Source: Pseudomonadota bacterium (GTDB lineage Bacteria; Pseudomonadota; Alphaproteobacteria; Rhizobiales; Xanthobacteraceae). From it: DNA of 64,000 nucleotides. The notes beneath the pieces are model-generated. The model was not told the DNA's origin. It made no database searches and was given only the letters and a program-made list of their open reading frames with translations. The translations under genes and the position numbers were made by a program. The stretch covers positions 1 to 64,000 of the forward strand of contig JAFECJ010000008.1 in assembly GCA_018242205.1 (NCBI GenBank). Direction: 5' to 3'. Shown one piece after another: positions 8,458 to 16,885 of the stretch (positions within the stretch are counted from its first letter, which is position 1; the number at the start of each line of letters is the position of its first letter).

Positions 8458-9941
8458 CCGCCAATCCGGTAGCCATGCGCGGCCTGCGCGAGACCGGCCG
8501 CCGCCGCCGCGTCGGCTTCGCTGCCGGCGTGAATGACGTAAAGCGGCTCGCCCGCCTGCACCGCATCGCCGACGGCGACCTTGAGATCGAGGCCGGAGCG
8601 CAGATCGCTGGGCGCGCCGGCGCGGCGCGCGACGCCGGCGATGATCCAACCATCGACGCCGGTGACGATGCCGCTGCGGTCGGCTTTGACGACGCGCGTA
8701 TGCGCCCCCGGCAGGACCGGCGGTTGCCGCCGTCCCTGCTCCTCGACAATGCGATCAAGCGCGTCACGCGCGCGGCCCGAGGCCAATAGCGCGCGGGCGC
8801 GCGCCTGTCCGGCCTCTTCCGATCCCACCGCCGGATCCCAGGCCAGAATGCGCCCCGCGAAGAACAACGCCTTGTCGCGCAGATCGTTGGGCGCGTCCGG
8901 CGCGTTGTCGAGCACCGCAAGTACATCACGCGCCTCAAGCGCCGGGCCGACGCCGCGGCCGATCGGCCGCTCGCCATTGGTGGCATGCGCTTCGACGACG
9001 AGCCCGAGGCCGGCGCCGATGCGCTCGAACAGCGCGCCGAGCTCGGCAGCCTCCTGATGCGTCTTCAGTTTGGTCTGCGGACCGTAGGGCAGATCGATGA
9101 TGACATGGGTCGAGCCTGCGGCGAGCTTCTTCGACAGGATCGAGGCCACCGACCAGCGTGTCGAATCGAGGCCGAGCGGCCGCGTGATCGCGTTCATGAC
9201 ATCGTCGACCGCGGAATGATTGAGCTTGCCGTTCCAGGCGACGCAGCCACGCGCCCGTTCGACGACGCGGCGCACATCGTTCGCCGGCAGATCGACGCGC
9301 GCCAAAGTCTCCATGGCATCGGCCGTGCCGGAGGCTTGCGTAATCGCGCGAGACGACGTCTTCGGAATGGCGAGACCATGAGCGGCGACCAGCGGCACCA
9401 CGATCATGGTGATGCGGCTGCCGGGAATGCCGCCCATCGAATGCTTGTCCACCACCATCGGCTCGTCCCAGGCGAGACGATCGGTGAATTCGGCGCGGGT
9501 CCGCGCCAGCGCTACCACTTCGCGCTCGGTGAGCCCCCGCGTGGCGGCGACGAGAAACGCCGCCATTTCACGATCAGGATAGCGGCCTTCGACCATGTCG
9601 CCGATCAAGGTGGCGATCTGACCGTCGCTCAGTTCCTCACCACGCAACTTGGCGCGCAACGCTTCCGCGCTTTCCGGCGATGGTGTGCGCTCGATGTGAA
9701 CGTCGGTGCCTTCCGCGAGCCCGAGCGCCTCGAAGGCACTGCGCGACAGTCCTATTTCCGCGGCGCCGAGCAGTCCGGCATCCTCAATCACATGGACCGA
9801 AGCTCGTATGCTGCGCACGCCGTCCGACACTTCGATACGACCGGGACCGAGAAAGTCGGCCGCCACGACTTCCGTGCCGGCGGCCGGCAAATAGACCATG
9901 TGCTCACGCCAACTGTCGATCGGCAGCGCGCGCACCTTCAT
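8454..9941 (-). CDS. AMP/nucleoside-monophosphate phosphorylase (thymidine phosphorylase family)
   Basis: A 495-residue family-II nucleoside phosphorylase, commonly labelled putative thymidine phosphorylase. The motifs point instead to the AMP phosphorylase branch: [10 protein letters not shown] (165-174) and [18 protein letters not shown] (194-211), where true thymidine phosphorylases have SGRGLGHTGGTLDK. It also carries the extra N-terminal domain of about 85 residues seen in archaeal AMPpase. Such enzymes split NMPs with phosphate into a base and ribose 1,5-bisphosphate. The gene overlaps phnN, which uses that product, by 4 bp (ATGA). That context favours NMP phosphorolysis over thymidine salvage. 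Activity on a given nucleotide is inference. Confidence 0.85.
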   Translation of the reverse strand: MKVRALPIDSWREHMVYLPAAGTEVVAADFLGPGRIEVSDGVRSIRASVHVIEDAGLLGAAEIGLSRSAFEALGLAEGTDVHIERTPSPESAEALRAKLRGEELSDGQIATLIGDMVEGRYPDREMAAFLVAATRGLTEREVVALARTRAEFTDRLAWDEPMVVDKHSMGGIPGSRITMIVVPLVAAHGLAIPKTSSRAITQASGTADAMETLARVDLPANDVRRVVERARGCVAWNGKLNHSAVDDVMNAITRPLGLDSTRWSVASILSKKLAAGSTHVIIDLPYGPQTKLKTHQEAAELGALFERIGAGLGLVVEAHATNGERPIGRGVGPALEARDVLAVLDNAPDAPNDLRDKALFFAGRILAWDPAVGSEEAGQARARALLASGRARDALDRIVEEQGRRQPPVLPGAHTRVVKADRSGIVTGVDGWIIAGVARRAGAPSDLRSGLDLKVAVGDAVQAGEPLYVIHAGSEADAAAAAGLAQAAHGYRIGG

Positions 9942-10492
9942 AAGTGCGGCTCCGAGAGCGCGGCGACCAGTTTGGCAATGCCGGCCGAAACATCGGAGTC
10001 GTTGAGAATACGGACAAGCGCGATGCCGTCGGGCACCGGCGGAACGGTACGCGCCACGCGGGCGGCGACCTGGGCCTCGTTCTCCCGGCCACGGGCGTGC
10101 AAACGGGCGGCGACCACTTCGGGCGAGGCATTGACCTCGACAACGACAAGCTTCGGAACGAGGCGTGCCAGTTCGGCAATGGTCGCACGCGAACCGTTGG
10201 CGACGACATTGCTGCCCTCGCCCAGTGCCCGCGCCAGCGTGATCGGCAGACCGTATTCGAGACCGTGCGCGTCCCAGGTCAAAAGGAAGGCGCCGGCTTG
10301 CTTGCGGCGCGTAAATTCCTGTGGCGTCACGGCATCATGATCTTCGCCGCCGGCATCAGCCGGCCGTGTGATCGTGCGCCGCGCGAATAGAAACCGCTTA
10401 TCGTTCTTCAAGGCAGCGCGCGCGCCGTCGAGCAGCGTGTCCTTGCCTACGCCGCTCGGACCGACGACAAGAAAGAATGTCCCCGTCGTCAT
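9938..10492 (-). CDS. phnN: Ribose 1,5-bisphosphate phosphokinase
   Basis: A 184-residue guanylate-kinase-like P-loop enzyme that phosphorylates ribose 1,5-bisphosphate to PRPP. The Walker A motif is GPSGVGKDT (residues 11-19), followed by the R-rich RRTITRP block and a GLEYGLP segment, all typical of PhnN. I start it at ATG 10492, immediately before the first beta strand and 7 bp after the nadC stop; the same frame is open for 51 more codons inside nadC but those are shadow. No C-P lyase or other phosphonate gene is nearby. Its neighbours nadC (a PRPP user) and the NMP phosphorylase (an R15P producer) suggest a PRPP salvage role. Confidence 0.88.
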   Translation of the reverse strand: MTTGTFFLVVGPSGVGKDTLLDGARAALKNDKRFLFARRTITRPADAGGEDHDAVTPQEFTRRKQAGAFLLTWDAHGLEYGLPITLARALGEGSNVVANGSRATIAELARLVPKLVVVEVNASPEVVAARLHARGRENEAQVAARVARTVPPVPDGIALVRILNDSDVSAGIAKLVAALSEPHL

Positions 10493-10499
10493 GACCGGA

Positions 10500-11336
10500 T
10501 CAAGTGGCGTCGTCGAGACCGATATCGACTGCCGGCGCGGCTTGCGTGATACGGCTCGTCGAGATGTAATCGACGCCGGTTTCGGCGATGCCCCGCACGG
10601 TTTCGTAGCGCACGCCGCCGGATGCTTCGATCGGCACGCGGCCATCGACCAGCTTCACAGCGGCGCGCATGTCGTCGAGCGACATATTGTCGAGCATGAT
10701 GACGTCGGCGCCGGCCTCGAGACACTCGGGCACCTGATCCAGGCGGTCGCATTCCACTTCGATCTTGATGAGCGAAGGGATGGCGGCGCGGGCACGGGCC
10801 ACCGCCGCCTTGATGCTGCCGGCAACCGCGATGTGGTTGTCCTTGATCATGACGCCACCGTCGAGGCCGAGACGGTGATTGGCGCCGCCGCCACAGATCA
10901 CCGCGTGCTTTTCCAGCATACGCAGGCCGGGCGTGGTCTTACGGGTGTCGATCAACTTGGCCTTGGTGCCGGCGATGGCTGCGACAAATCGCGCCGTCTC
11001 GGTGGCGATTCCGGACATGTGCTGCACGATGTTAAGAGCCGTTCGCTCGGCGGTGAGCAGGCTGCGCGCGGGGCCGGACACAACCATAAGGCTGGTGCCC
11101 TTGACGGCCTTGTCGCCGTCCTTGGCGGTCAAGGTCACTTCGACCCGCGGATCGTAGTGACGAAATACGGCGGCGCCGACCGCGAGACCGGCCACGGTCT
11201 GAGGCTCGCGCGCATTCATCTGAAACTTCGCCTTGGCGTCAGCGTCGATCATGGATTGGACCGTGAGGTCGCAGGCGCCGATGTCCTCGGCGAACCACAA
11301 GTCGATCAGGCGGCCGGTCATATAGTGATCAAGCAT
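10500..11336 (-). CDS. nadC: Nicotinate-nucleotide pyrophosphorylase (carboxylating)
   Basis: A 278-residue quinolinate phosphoribosyltransferase, which makes nicotinate mononucleotide from quinolinate and PRPP in de novo NAD synthesis. Diagnostic stretches are TARFVAAIAGTKAKLIDTRK, TTPGLRMLEKHAV, GGGANHRLGLDGGVMIKDNH and the C-terminal IEASGG barrel strand. I choose ATG 11336 because AAGGAAG lies 6 nt upstream and the family begins around this point; a start 19 codons earlier is possible but longer than usual. nadA and nadB are not in the window. It leads a three-gene leftward operon with phnN and the NMP phosphorylase, so PRPP supply and use are coupled. Confidence 0.92.
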   Translation of the reverse strand: MLDHYMTGRLIDLWFAEDIGACDLTVQSMIDADAKAKFQMNAREPQTVAGLAVGAAVFRHYDPRVEVTLTAKDGDKAVKGTSLMVVSGPARSLLTAERTALNIVQHMSGIATETARFVAAIAGTKAKLIDTRKTTPGLRMLEKHAVICGGGANHRLGLDGGVMIKDNHIAVAGSIKAAVARARAAIPSLIKIEVECDRLDQVPECLEAGADVIMLDNMSLDDMRAAVKLVDGRVPIEASGGVRYETVRGIAETGVDYISTSRITQAAPAVDIGLDDAT

Positions 11337-11452
11337 CGGCTTCTTCCTTTGCATTGCAACATGCGCGTCAGCCGGCATTTCATTTGCGTACAAACAATAT
11401 CCCGACGCGGCGTGTTGTCAATTCCTATCAAACATCGGGCACCCCTGCCCCG

Positions 11453-11470
11453 ATTATGGGCATGCATAAT
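11453..11470. promoter_or_regulatory. Inverted repeat, candidate operator upstream of TAXI gene
   Basis: ATTATG at 11453-11458 and CATAAT at 11465-11470 form a perfect 6-bp inverted repeat with a 6-bp spacer. It ends two bases before a -35-like element, a position suited to a transcription factor. No regulator gene adjoins, so the binding protein is unknown. Confidence 0.35.
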
Positions 11471-11472
11471 GA

Positions 11473-11502
11473 TTGACAGTCTCGACATTAGGGGACGATT
11501 AT
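11473..11502 (+). promoter_or_regulatory. Candidate sigma-70-type promoter of the TAXI-TRAP operon
   Basis: A consensus TTGACA at 11473-11478 is followed after 18 bp by GATTAT at 11497-11502, which keeps four of six -10 positions. It lies about 95 bp before the TAXI receptor start, leaving an untranslated leader. The prediction is from sequence only. Confidence 0.4.
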
Positions 11503-11598
11503 ATGTGCGCAAATGAATTGGCGAGCCCTCGGCGGACGTCACCCCATCTGCCTGAATGCCCGAAGGCTAGCCTCCGCGTCACGACCTGGAGGATATCG

Positions 11599-12576
11599 AT
11601 GCAAAGTTCGATGAAGCGATTTCTTCTTGCTGCCTGCGGCCTGAGCTTGGCGCTCGTTGTCGGCGCGTCGGCTGATCCGCTGAAGATCACACTGGCCGGC
11701 GGCTCCGTTGGCGGCGCCTGGAGCGCGATGGGCGCGGCAATTGGTCAGACCATCCAACAACAAGCCCCGGGCTCTTCCTTCACCTACGAGCCGGGCGTCG
11801 ATGCAGCCAACCTTGTGCTCGTCTCCGAGGGCAAGGCGCAGCTCGGTATCGCGCACGCTCAAATGGCGCTGCGCGCCACGAAGGGCGAGGCGCCGTTCAA
11901 GTCCAAGATTACGAACCTCCGCGCTATCGCCCTGCTCGATCCGGAAGCCGTGGTGCAGATCATCGCGCGCAAGGACGCGCCGTTCGACAGCCTGTCGCAG
12001 ATCGCCAAGGAGAAGAAGCCGGTGCGCATCGCGCTGAACAAGCGCGGCACGATGATGTCGATCGCCGGCGAACAGGTGTTCGCCGCGGCCGGCATCTCGA
12101 TGAAGGACCTCGTCTCCTGGGGCGGCCGCGTCGAATACGTCGCTTACAATGACGGCCTCGACATGCTGAAGAACGGCCAGGTCGATATCGTTCTCAATAT
12201 GCTCGCCTTCCCGTCCGCGCAGGTCGAACGCATTTCGCACGATCTGGCGATCAAGCTTCTGCCCGTGCCCGAGGCCGCAATCGCCAAGATCGACAGTGAA
12301 GCCGGCACCAAGAGCGTGACGATCCCCGGCAAAGCCTATTCGTTCCAGCCGACCGAGACCAAGACGGTGACCGGCTTTGTCGTGCTCTATGCCTCCGCCA
12401 AGATGCCCGATGGGGAAGCGGAAGCCATCACCAAGGGTCTGATCAATCACTTCGATTATCTGACCAAGGCCTATCCGTCATTTGCGCGCATGGGCAAGAA
12501 GGGCCTGACCGACGTCGGCCCCATCGAACTCGCGCCCGGCGCCAAGAAGGCCTATAAGGACGCCGGGTTGCTGTAA
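11599..12576 (+). CDS. TAXI-family TRAP transporter solute-binding protein
   Basis: A 325-residue periplasmic receptor with a signal peptide (residues 1-24, KRFLLAACGLSLALVVGASA) and the TAXI-family opening KITLAGGSVGGAWSAMGAAIG with a later YEPG block. TAXI receptors deliver substrates to DctM-type permeases fused with their small subunit, and exactly such a gene follows. GGAGGA at 11588-11593 places the start at ATG 11599; the frame is open further upstream to 11473 without a good ribosome site. Substrates of TAXI systems are mostly organic acids or amino acids; none can be named here. An inverted repeat and promoter-like element lie upstream, and a strong hairpin separates it from the permease gene. 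Confidence 0.88.
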   Translation: MQSSMKRFLLAACGLSLALVVGASADPLKITLAGGSVGGAWSAMGAAIGQTIQQQAPGSSFTYEPGVDAANLVLVSEGKAQLGIAHAQMALRATKGEAPFKSKITNLRAIALLDPEAVVQIIARKDAPFDSLSQIAKEKKPVRIALNKRGTMMSIAGEQVFAAAGISMKDLVSWGGRVEYVAYNDGLDMLKNGQVDIVLNMLAFPSAQVERISHDLAIKLLPVPEAAIAKIDSEAGTKSVTIPGKAYSFQPTETKTVTGFVVLYASAKMPDGEAEAITKGLINHFDYLTKAYPSFARMGKKGLTDVGPIELAPGAKKAYKDAGLL

Positions 12577-12591
12577 TCCGGCACGCGACAT

Positions 12592-12620
12592 AAGGCGGCG
12601 GTCTCCAGAGCCGCCGCCTT
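12592..12620 (+). terminator. Strong intercistronic hairpin between receptor and permease
   Basis: A perfect 10-bp GC-rich stem (AAGGCGGCGG at 12592-12601, CCGCCGCCTT at 12611-12620) with a 9-nt loop sits between the TAXI receptor and the fused permease. No U-tract follows, so it is more likely an mRNA 3'-end stabiliser or attenuator that keeps the receptor more abundant than the permease than a full terminator. Confidence 0.5.
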
Positions 12621-12663
12621 CATCGACCTACACGACCCGACTGCGCCACAAGGAAGAAGAAGC

Positions 12664-14508
12664 GTGCTGGCCGATGTGGTGAGAACTCTGGCGCCGGGGC
12701 GCGCCCGCCAACTGGGCAAGCTTGAAAACGCCGTCGTCTCGATCATCGCGATCACGACATCGGCTTTCTTCATCATGCTGGCTTTCGGCGTCTACGTGCA
12801 AAGCCAGATCGCGCTCAATTGGTTCATCGGCGCAATTCTCGCGGTCGCCTTCCTGACCACGACCGGCAACCCGCAGCGGCCGACCGGGCGAACCGTCTTC
12901 TCGTGGACGGCGGCTATCGTTGCCGTCGCCATCTCCGTTTATTTTACCATCATGCAGCCCATCTATGAGATGCGGCTGCCGATGATCGATGGGCTCAATC
13001 TCGCCGACAGGATCGGCGGCGTGACTCTGATCGTCCTGGTTCTCGAGGCCACGCGCCGTTGCATCGGTATGACCCTCGTCATGGTCGTGCTGTTGTTCCT
13101 GGCTTACGGCATTTTCGGACATCTCCTCTCCGGCCCGTTCTGGCATCGCGAACTCAGCCTGGAGGATATGCTCTATCAGATCGTCTACACCACCAACGGT
13201 CTGTTCGGGCCGGCGCTCAGCGTCGCGGCGCTGCTGGTGTTCGCCTTTGTCGCTTTCGGCACGGTGCTCGATGCGTCCGGCGGCGGCGATTTCTTCTTCG
13301 ACCTTGCCAATGGCCTCGTTGGCCGCCAAGCTGGCGGCCCGGCCAAGGTCGCCGTGGTGTCGTCGGGACTGTACGGTTCGATCTCCGGCTCGCCGACATC
13401 GGACGTCGTCACCACCGGCTCCTTCACCATTCCGCTCATGATCCGCACGGGCCTGACGCCGACTTATGCCGGCGCAGTGGAAGCGACGGCTTCAACCGGC
13501 GGCGCGCTGTTGCCGCCGGTGATGGGCACCGCAGCATTTCTGATGTCGGACTTCACCGGCATTCCCTATAGCAACATCGTCGTCGCCGCGATCGTGCCGG
13601 CACTGCTCTATTATCTGTCGGTGTTCCTGGCCGTGCATCTCAGGGCCCGGTCGGAGAACCTGCAGCCGTCTGCGGATGCCGACACGGCGAGCGTTGTCAC
13701 CGTGCTGCGGCGCAGTTGGTACTATCTCGTCCCGATCTTCATCCTGATCTGGTATGTGCTGACCGTCGACCGGCCTGCCTTCTCGGCGGCACTGGCGCTG
13801 GCCTCGCTCGTCCCAATTCTCATGTTTCGCCAGCGGCGGCCCATCGCCGTCGGCCGGACTCTGCTGCGCGCATTGGATGACTCGACGCGGCGCATGACCG
13901 GCATCGGCGTCGCCTGCGCCGTCGCCGGCCTCGTCGTCGGCACGCTGGCGATGACCGACCTCACCGGCAAGATTTCGTCGGCGCTGTTCATTCTCGCGCA
14001 CGGCAACGGCCCGCTGACCCTCATCATCGCCACCGTGATCATCGTGGTGCTCGGCATGGGCATGCCGACGCCGGCGGTCTATGCGCTGGCCTCCGTGCTG
14101 GCGGCGCCGGCGCTGCTGGCGCTGAACATCCCGCTGTTGCCGGCGCACCTGTTCATCGTCTATTTCGCGTCGATGTCGGCCATCACGCCGCCGGTCGCGG
14201 TTGCCGCCTTCGCCGCCGGCACGATCGCCAATGCCAACCCCATGACGATCGCCGTGCAATGCTGCCGATTGGCCGTCGTTGCCTTCATCATCCCGTATGT
14301 CTTCATCTACAATCCCGGCATCCTGCTGATGGGTTCGCTGTGGGACATCCTGCTCTCGATCGCGACGGCCGGCGTCGCCGTGATCGCCCTGGTTTGCGCG
14401 CAGGAAGGTTATCTGACCCGGCCACTCGGGCCGGTCGGTCGATTGTTGCTGGTTGCCCTCGGAACATCCTTGCTCGCGGCGCAGGCCGCGATTTCGCTTC
14501 TGGGCTGA
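12664..14508 (+). CDS. TRAP transporter fused permease (small plus large subunit)
   Basis: A 614-residue polytopic inner-membrane protein combining the 4-TM DctQ-like and 12-TM DctM-like subunits, as in TAXI-type TRAP systems. Many long hydrophobic segments start at about residue 20. The DctM signature areas SGLYGSISGSPTSDVVTTGSFTIP (split over residues about 235-260) and GMGMPTPAVYAL are present, with ASTGGALLPPVMGTAAF between them. It uses the membrane sodium or proton gradient to import whatever the receptor at 11599 binds. Start is GTG 12664 with AAGGAAG upstream. It is convergent with the DctPQM-aroQ operon, with 33 bp between the two stops. Confidence 0.88.
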   Translation: MLADVVRTLAPGRARQLGKLENAVVSIIAITTSAFFIMLAFGVYVQSQIALNWFIGAILAVAFLTTTGNPQRPTGRTVFSWTAAIVAVAISVYFTIMQPIYEMRLPMIDGLNLADRIGGVTLIVLVLEATRRCIGMTLVMVVLLFLAYGIFGHLLSGPFWHRELSLEDMLYQIVYTTNGLFGPALSVAALLVFAFVAFGTVLDASGGGDFFFDLANGLVGRQAGGPAKVAVVSSGLYGSISGSPTSDVVTTGSFTIPLMIRTGLTPTYAGAVEATASTGGALLPPVMGTAAFLMSDFTGIPYSNIVVAAIVPALLYYLSVFLAVHLRARSENLQPSADADTASVVTVLRRSWYYLVPIFILIWYVLTVDRPAFSAALALASLVPILMFRQRRPIAVGRTLLRALDDSTRRMTGIGVACAVAGLVVGTLAMTDLTGKISSALFILAHGNGPLTLIIATVIIVVLGMGMPTPAVYALASVLAAPALLALNIPLLPAHLFIVYFASMSAITPPVAVAAFAAGTIANANPMTIAVQCCRLAVVAFIIPYVFIYNPGILLMGSLWDILLSIATAGVAVIALVCAQEGYLTRPLGPVGRLLLVALGTSLLAAQAAISLLG

Positions 14509-14541
14509 CAGGCCTGGGGGCCACGTGAACCGGTCGGTGGC

Positions 14542-14976
14542 TCAGCCTTTGATGAGGCGCAGCATCGCACTTGTCGCTGTGCGGTAACCGTCGGCACCGA
14601 GTCCGGCGATCACTGCGGTCGCCACTTTCGACACCAGCGAATTGTGATACATCGGCTCGCGCCTGTGGATGTTGCTGATGTGGAGCTCGATAATCGGCCC
14701 CGGAAACATCTTCAGTGCGTCCAGAATGGCCATCGAGGTGAAGGTGAAGGCGGCCGGATTGATGATGATGCCGGCGGCCTCGTCAATCGCCTCGTGGATC
14801 CAATCGATGATCTGGGCCTCGCTGTTGCTCTGCCGGAAGATGAGCGGATGGCTGCCCGCCGTCTCGCGGCAATAACCCTCGACATCGGCGAGCGTCGCCT
14901 TGCCGTAGATGTCCGGCTCGCGCTTGCCAAGGCGATTGAGGTTCGGCCCGTTGAGGACGTAGATCGGCTTCGTCAT
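14542..14976 (-). CDS. aroQ: Type II 3-dehydroquinase-like protein with altered active site
   Basis: A 144-residue flavodoxin-like protein of the type II 3-dehydroquinate dehydratase family. Family residues R19, Y24 (REPDIYG), N73, D86, E97, H99 and R106 are kept. Ungapped comparison with the M. tuberculosis enzyme shows that the catalytic-site His (His81) is F79 here (AAFTFTS instead of GLTHTS), and Arg112 is Y110 (EPMYHNS instead of EEFRRHS). It may therefore act on a different substrate or be much weaker as a dehydroquinase. It is the last gene of a TRAP operon, 6 bp after dctM, which points to catabolism rather than aromatic amino acid synthesis. The family call is firm; the function is not. 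Confidence 0.8.
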   Translation of the reverse strand: MTKPIYVLNGPNLNRLGKREPDIYGKATLADVEGYCRETAGSHPLIFRQSNSEAQIIDWIHEAIDEAAGIIINPAAFTFTSMAILDALKMFPGPIIELHISNIHRREPMYHNSLVSKVATAVIAGLGADGYRTATSAMLRLIKG

Positions 14977-14982
14977 GACATA

Positions 14983-16281
14983 TCAACCCTTGTAACCGAG
15001 CAGCCGCGGCAGCCACAGCACCAGATCCGGGAAGATCGTGATCAACGCCAGCACCGCGATCGCCATGGCGATGAACGGCACGGCTTCCTTCACAATTCGG
15101 CCCAGCGGCTCCTTGGTCAGATTGGCGAGCACGAACAGCAGCAGCCCGTATGGCGGCGTCACCAGCCCGATCATGATATTGACGACGACCACGACGCCGA
15201 AGTGCACCAGATCGATGCCGAGCGCCTTCGCGGTCGGAATGAAGATCGGCACGACAATCAGCAGGATGGTGGTGCCCTCGAGCAGACAGCCGAGGATGAG
15301 CAGAAGAATATTGACGGCCAGCAGAAATATCGCACGCGACAATTCGAAATGCGCCATCAGGTGCGAAAGGCTGTCCGGGATGCGTTCGAGCGTCACGACG
15401 TAATTGAAGGCGAAGGCGCCGGCGATCAGCATACCGATCGAGGTCGTTGCCTTGCCGCTGGCGAGCAGCGCATCGTAGAGCTGCCGCCAGGTCACGGCGC
15501 GGTAGATCACCGTCGAGGCGAACAGGGCATAGAGCGCCGCCGCCGCCGCGCCCTCGGTCGGCGTCATTACGCCACCGTAGATGCCGAATAACAGGATAAT
15601 CGGCAGCAGCAGCGCCGGAAACGCATTGATGGTGATCTTCGGGATGTCGCGCACCGGCACCGGTTCCTCGACCGGGAAGCCACGACGGCGCGCCATATAT
15701 GAATTGGCGATCATGAACGAAAGGCCGAGCATGACGCCCGGCACGACGCCGGCAAGGAACAGGTAGCCGATCGAGGCGTCCGACACCAAGGCGTAAACCA
15801 CCATCGGAATTGAGGGCGGGATGATCGGCCCGATCACCGCCGCTGCGGCCGTGATCGCGGCGGCATAGGCGACGGGATAACGGTTATCCTTCGCCATCAT
15901 GCCGACGATGATCTTGCCGATGCCGACGGCATCGGCGATGGCCGAGCCGGACATGCCGGCGAAGATCATGTTGGCGACGACGTTGACGTGGCCGAGACCG
16001 CCGCGGAAACGGCCGACCAGGACCAGACAGAAGCGCAGCAGCTTGTCGGTGAGGCTGCCGACATTCATCAGGTCGGCCGCGAGGATGAACAGCGGGATGG
16101 CGATCAGGACGTAGCTGTTGAACAGGCCGTTGAGGATCTGTTCCGCCGCGGTGCCGAGGTCAAGGCCAGAGATCAACAGATAGATCGTCGTGGCAACGAT
16201 CATCGAATGGCCGATCGGCAGCCCCAGCATGCTGAGAAGGACGATGGCTGAAACGCAGATTGTGAAGGGGCTGACGGTCAT
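14983..16281 (-). CDS. dctM: TRAP transporter large permease subunit
   Basis: A 432-residue 12-13 TM protein of the DctM family, the translocation channel of a tripartite ATP-independent importer. Family blocks include GLPIGHSM near the start, the IFAGMSGSAIADAVGIGKI loop (about residues 108-126), IGPIIPPSIPMVVY and GVMTPTEGAAAAALYA. It works with the DctQ and DctP proteins encoded just upstream (3-bp and 59-bp gaps). The cargo is probably a carboxylic acid; with a dehydroquinase-like and an AroE-like gene nearby, a shikimate- or quinate-like acid is a reasonable guess, not shown. Confidence 0.9.
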   Translation of the reverse strand: MTVSPFTICVSAIVLLSMLGLPIGHSMIVATTIYLLISGLDLGTAAEQILNGLFNSYVLIAIPLFILAADLMNVGSLTDKLLRFCLVLVGRFRGGLGHVNVVANMIFAGMSGSAIADAVGIGKIIVGMMAKDNRYPVAYAAAITAAAAVIGPIIPPSIPMVVYALVSDASIGYLFLAGVVPGVMLGLSFMIANSYMARRRGFPVEEPVPVRDIPKITINAFPALLLPIILLFGIYGGVMTPTEGAAAAALYALFASTVIYRAVTWRQLYDALLASGKATTSIGMLIAGAFAFNYVVTLERIPDSLSHLMAHFELSRAIFLLAVNILLLILGCLLEGTTILLIVVPIFIPTAKALGIDLVHFGVVVVVNIMIGLVTPPYGLLLFVLANLTKEPLGRIVKEAVPFIAMAIAVLALITIFPDLVLWLPRLLGYKG

Positions 16282-16284
16282 GTC

Positions 16285-16794
16285 TCAGTCACCGAGCACG
16301 GCCGGATCGGTAATCGGCGACGGTATGCCCTTGATCGCGCGCCAAACGAGGAAGCAATACCGGACGATGCTCGCCACGGCGAAAATCACGTAGACCGAGT
16401 ACAGCACGTTGATCGGGACATGCAGGTAGGCGGAACGCTCTACCTTCATGAAGCTGACGTAGCTATAGACCCCCGGCAGCGAGATCGAATAGACGACGAT
16501 AAGCGCCGTCCCGGTGACAATCGTGAAGATGCGGCGCCATTTCTCCGAAATGTTCGAATAGATAATGTCGAAGCGAATTTCCTCGGACTCGCCGATCACG
16601 AAAGCCGCGCCCCACAGCACCGTCCATAGCCAGACGGTGACGATAACCTCTTCCGACCAGCCGAGCGGCTCGTCGACGACGTAACGGAAGAAGATCTGCA
16701 GCACAAAAGTCACGAACATGGTCGCCAGCAGGCCGACGACGACGTCATCGGCGCGACGGCGAAGCCAGCGCGCGGCGGCAATCGCTTTTGACAT
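16285..16794 (-). CDS. dctQ: TRAP transporter small permease subunit
   Basis: A 169-residue four-TM protein of the DctQ family (hydrophobic stretches near residues 20-42, 55-75, 95-115, 130-155) with the LGWSEEVIVTVWLWTVLWGA segment that characterises the family. ATG 16794 is chosen because GAGGAA lies about 8 nt upstream; an earlier start at 16824 would give ten unusual residues. It forms a complex with DctM in the inner membrane, and its exact role in transport is not settled for the family. It lies between dctP and dctM in one leftward operon. Confidence 0.85.
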   Translation of the reverse strand: MSKAIAAARWLRRRADDVVVGLLATMFVTFVLQIFFRYVVDEPLGWSEEVIVTVWLWTVLWGAAFVIGESEEIRFDIIYSNISEKWRRIFTIVTGTALIVVYSISLPGVYSYVSFMKVERSAYLHVPINVLYSVYVIFAVASIVRYCFLVWRAIKGIPSPITDPAVLGD

Positions 16795-16885
16795 AGGCGC
16801 GTTCCTCAAGCCGGGGGACGGCACTTAAAATTCGGCCGGCGATCGAACCGCCGGCCGAGTGTCGCGGGATGAAAGACGCGGCAGC

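Noticed and set aside
6775..8649. 624-codon leftward open frame opposite the MFS and thioesterase genes
   Set aside because: Its translation is rich in Arg, His, Asp and Gln runs typical of antisense frames in GC-rich DNA; the rightward strand encodes clear MFS and hotdog proteins.
8454..9941. Calling the phosphorylase a true thymidine phosphorylase (deoA)
   Set aside because: The SGRGLGHTGGT-type motif of DeoA is absent; the sequence has the AMPpase-type TSSRAIT and GTAD pattern plus an extra N-terminal domain.
9938..10492. Interpretation of phnN as part of a phosphonate (C-P lyase) locus
   Set aside because: No phnG-M or phosphonate transporter gene is present; the neighbours are PRPP and nucleotide enzymes.
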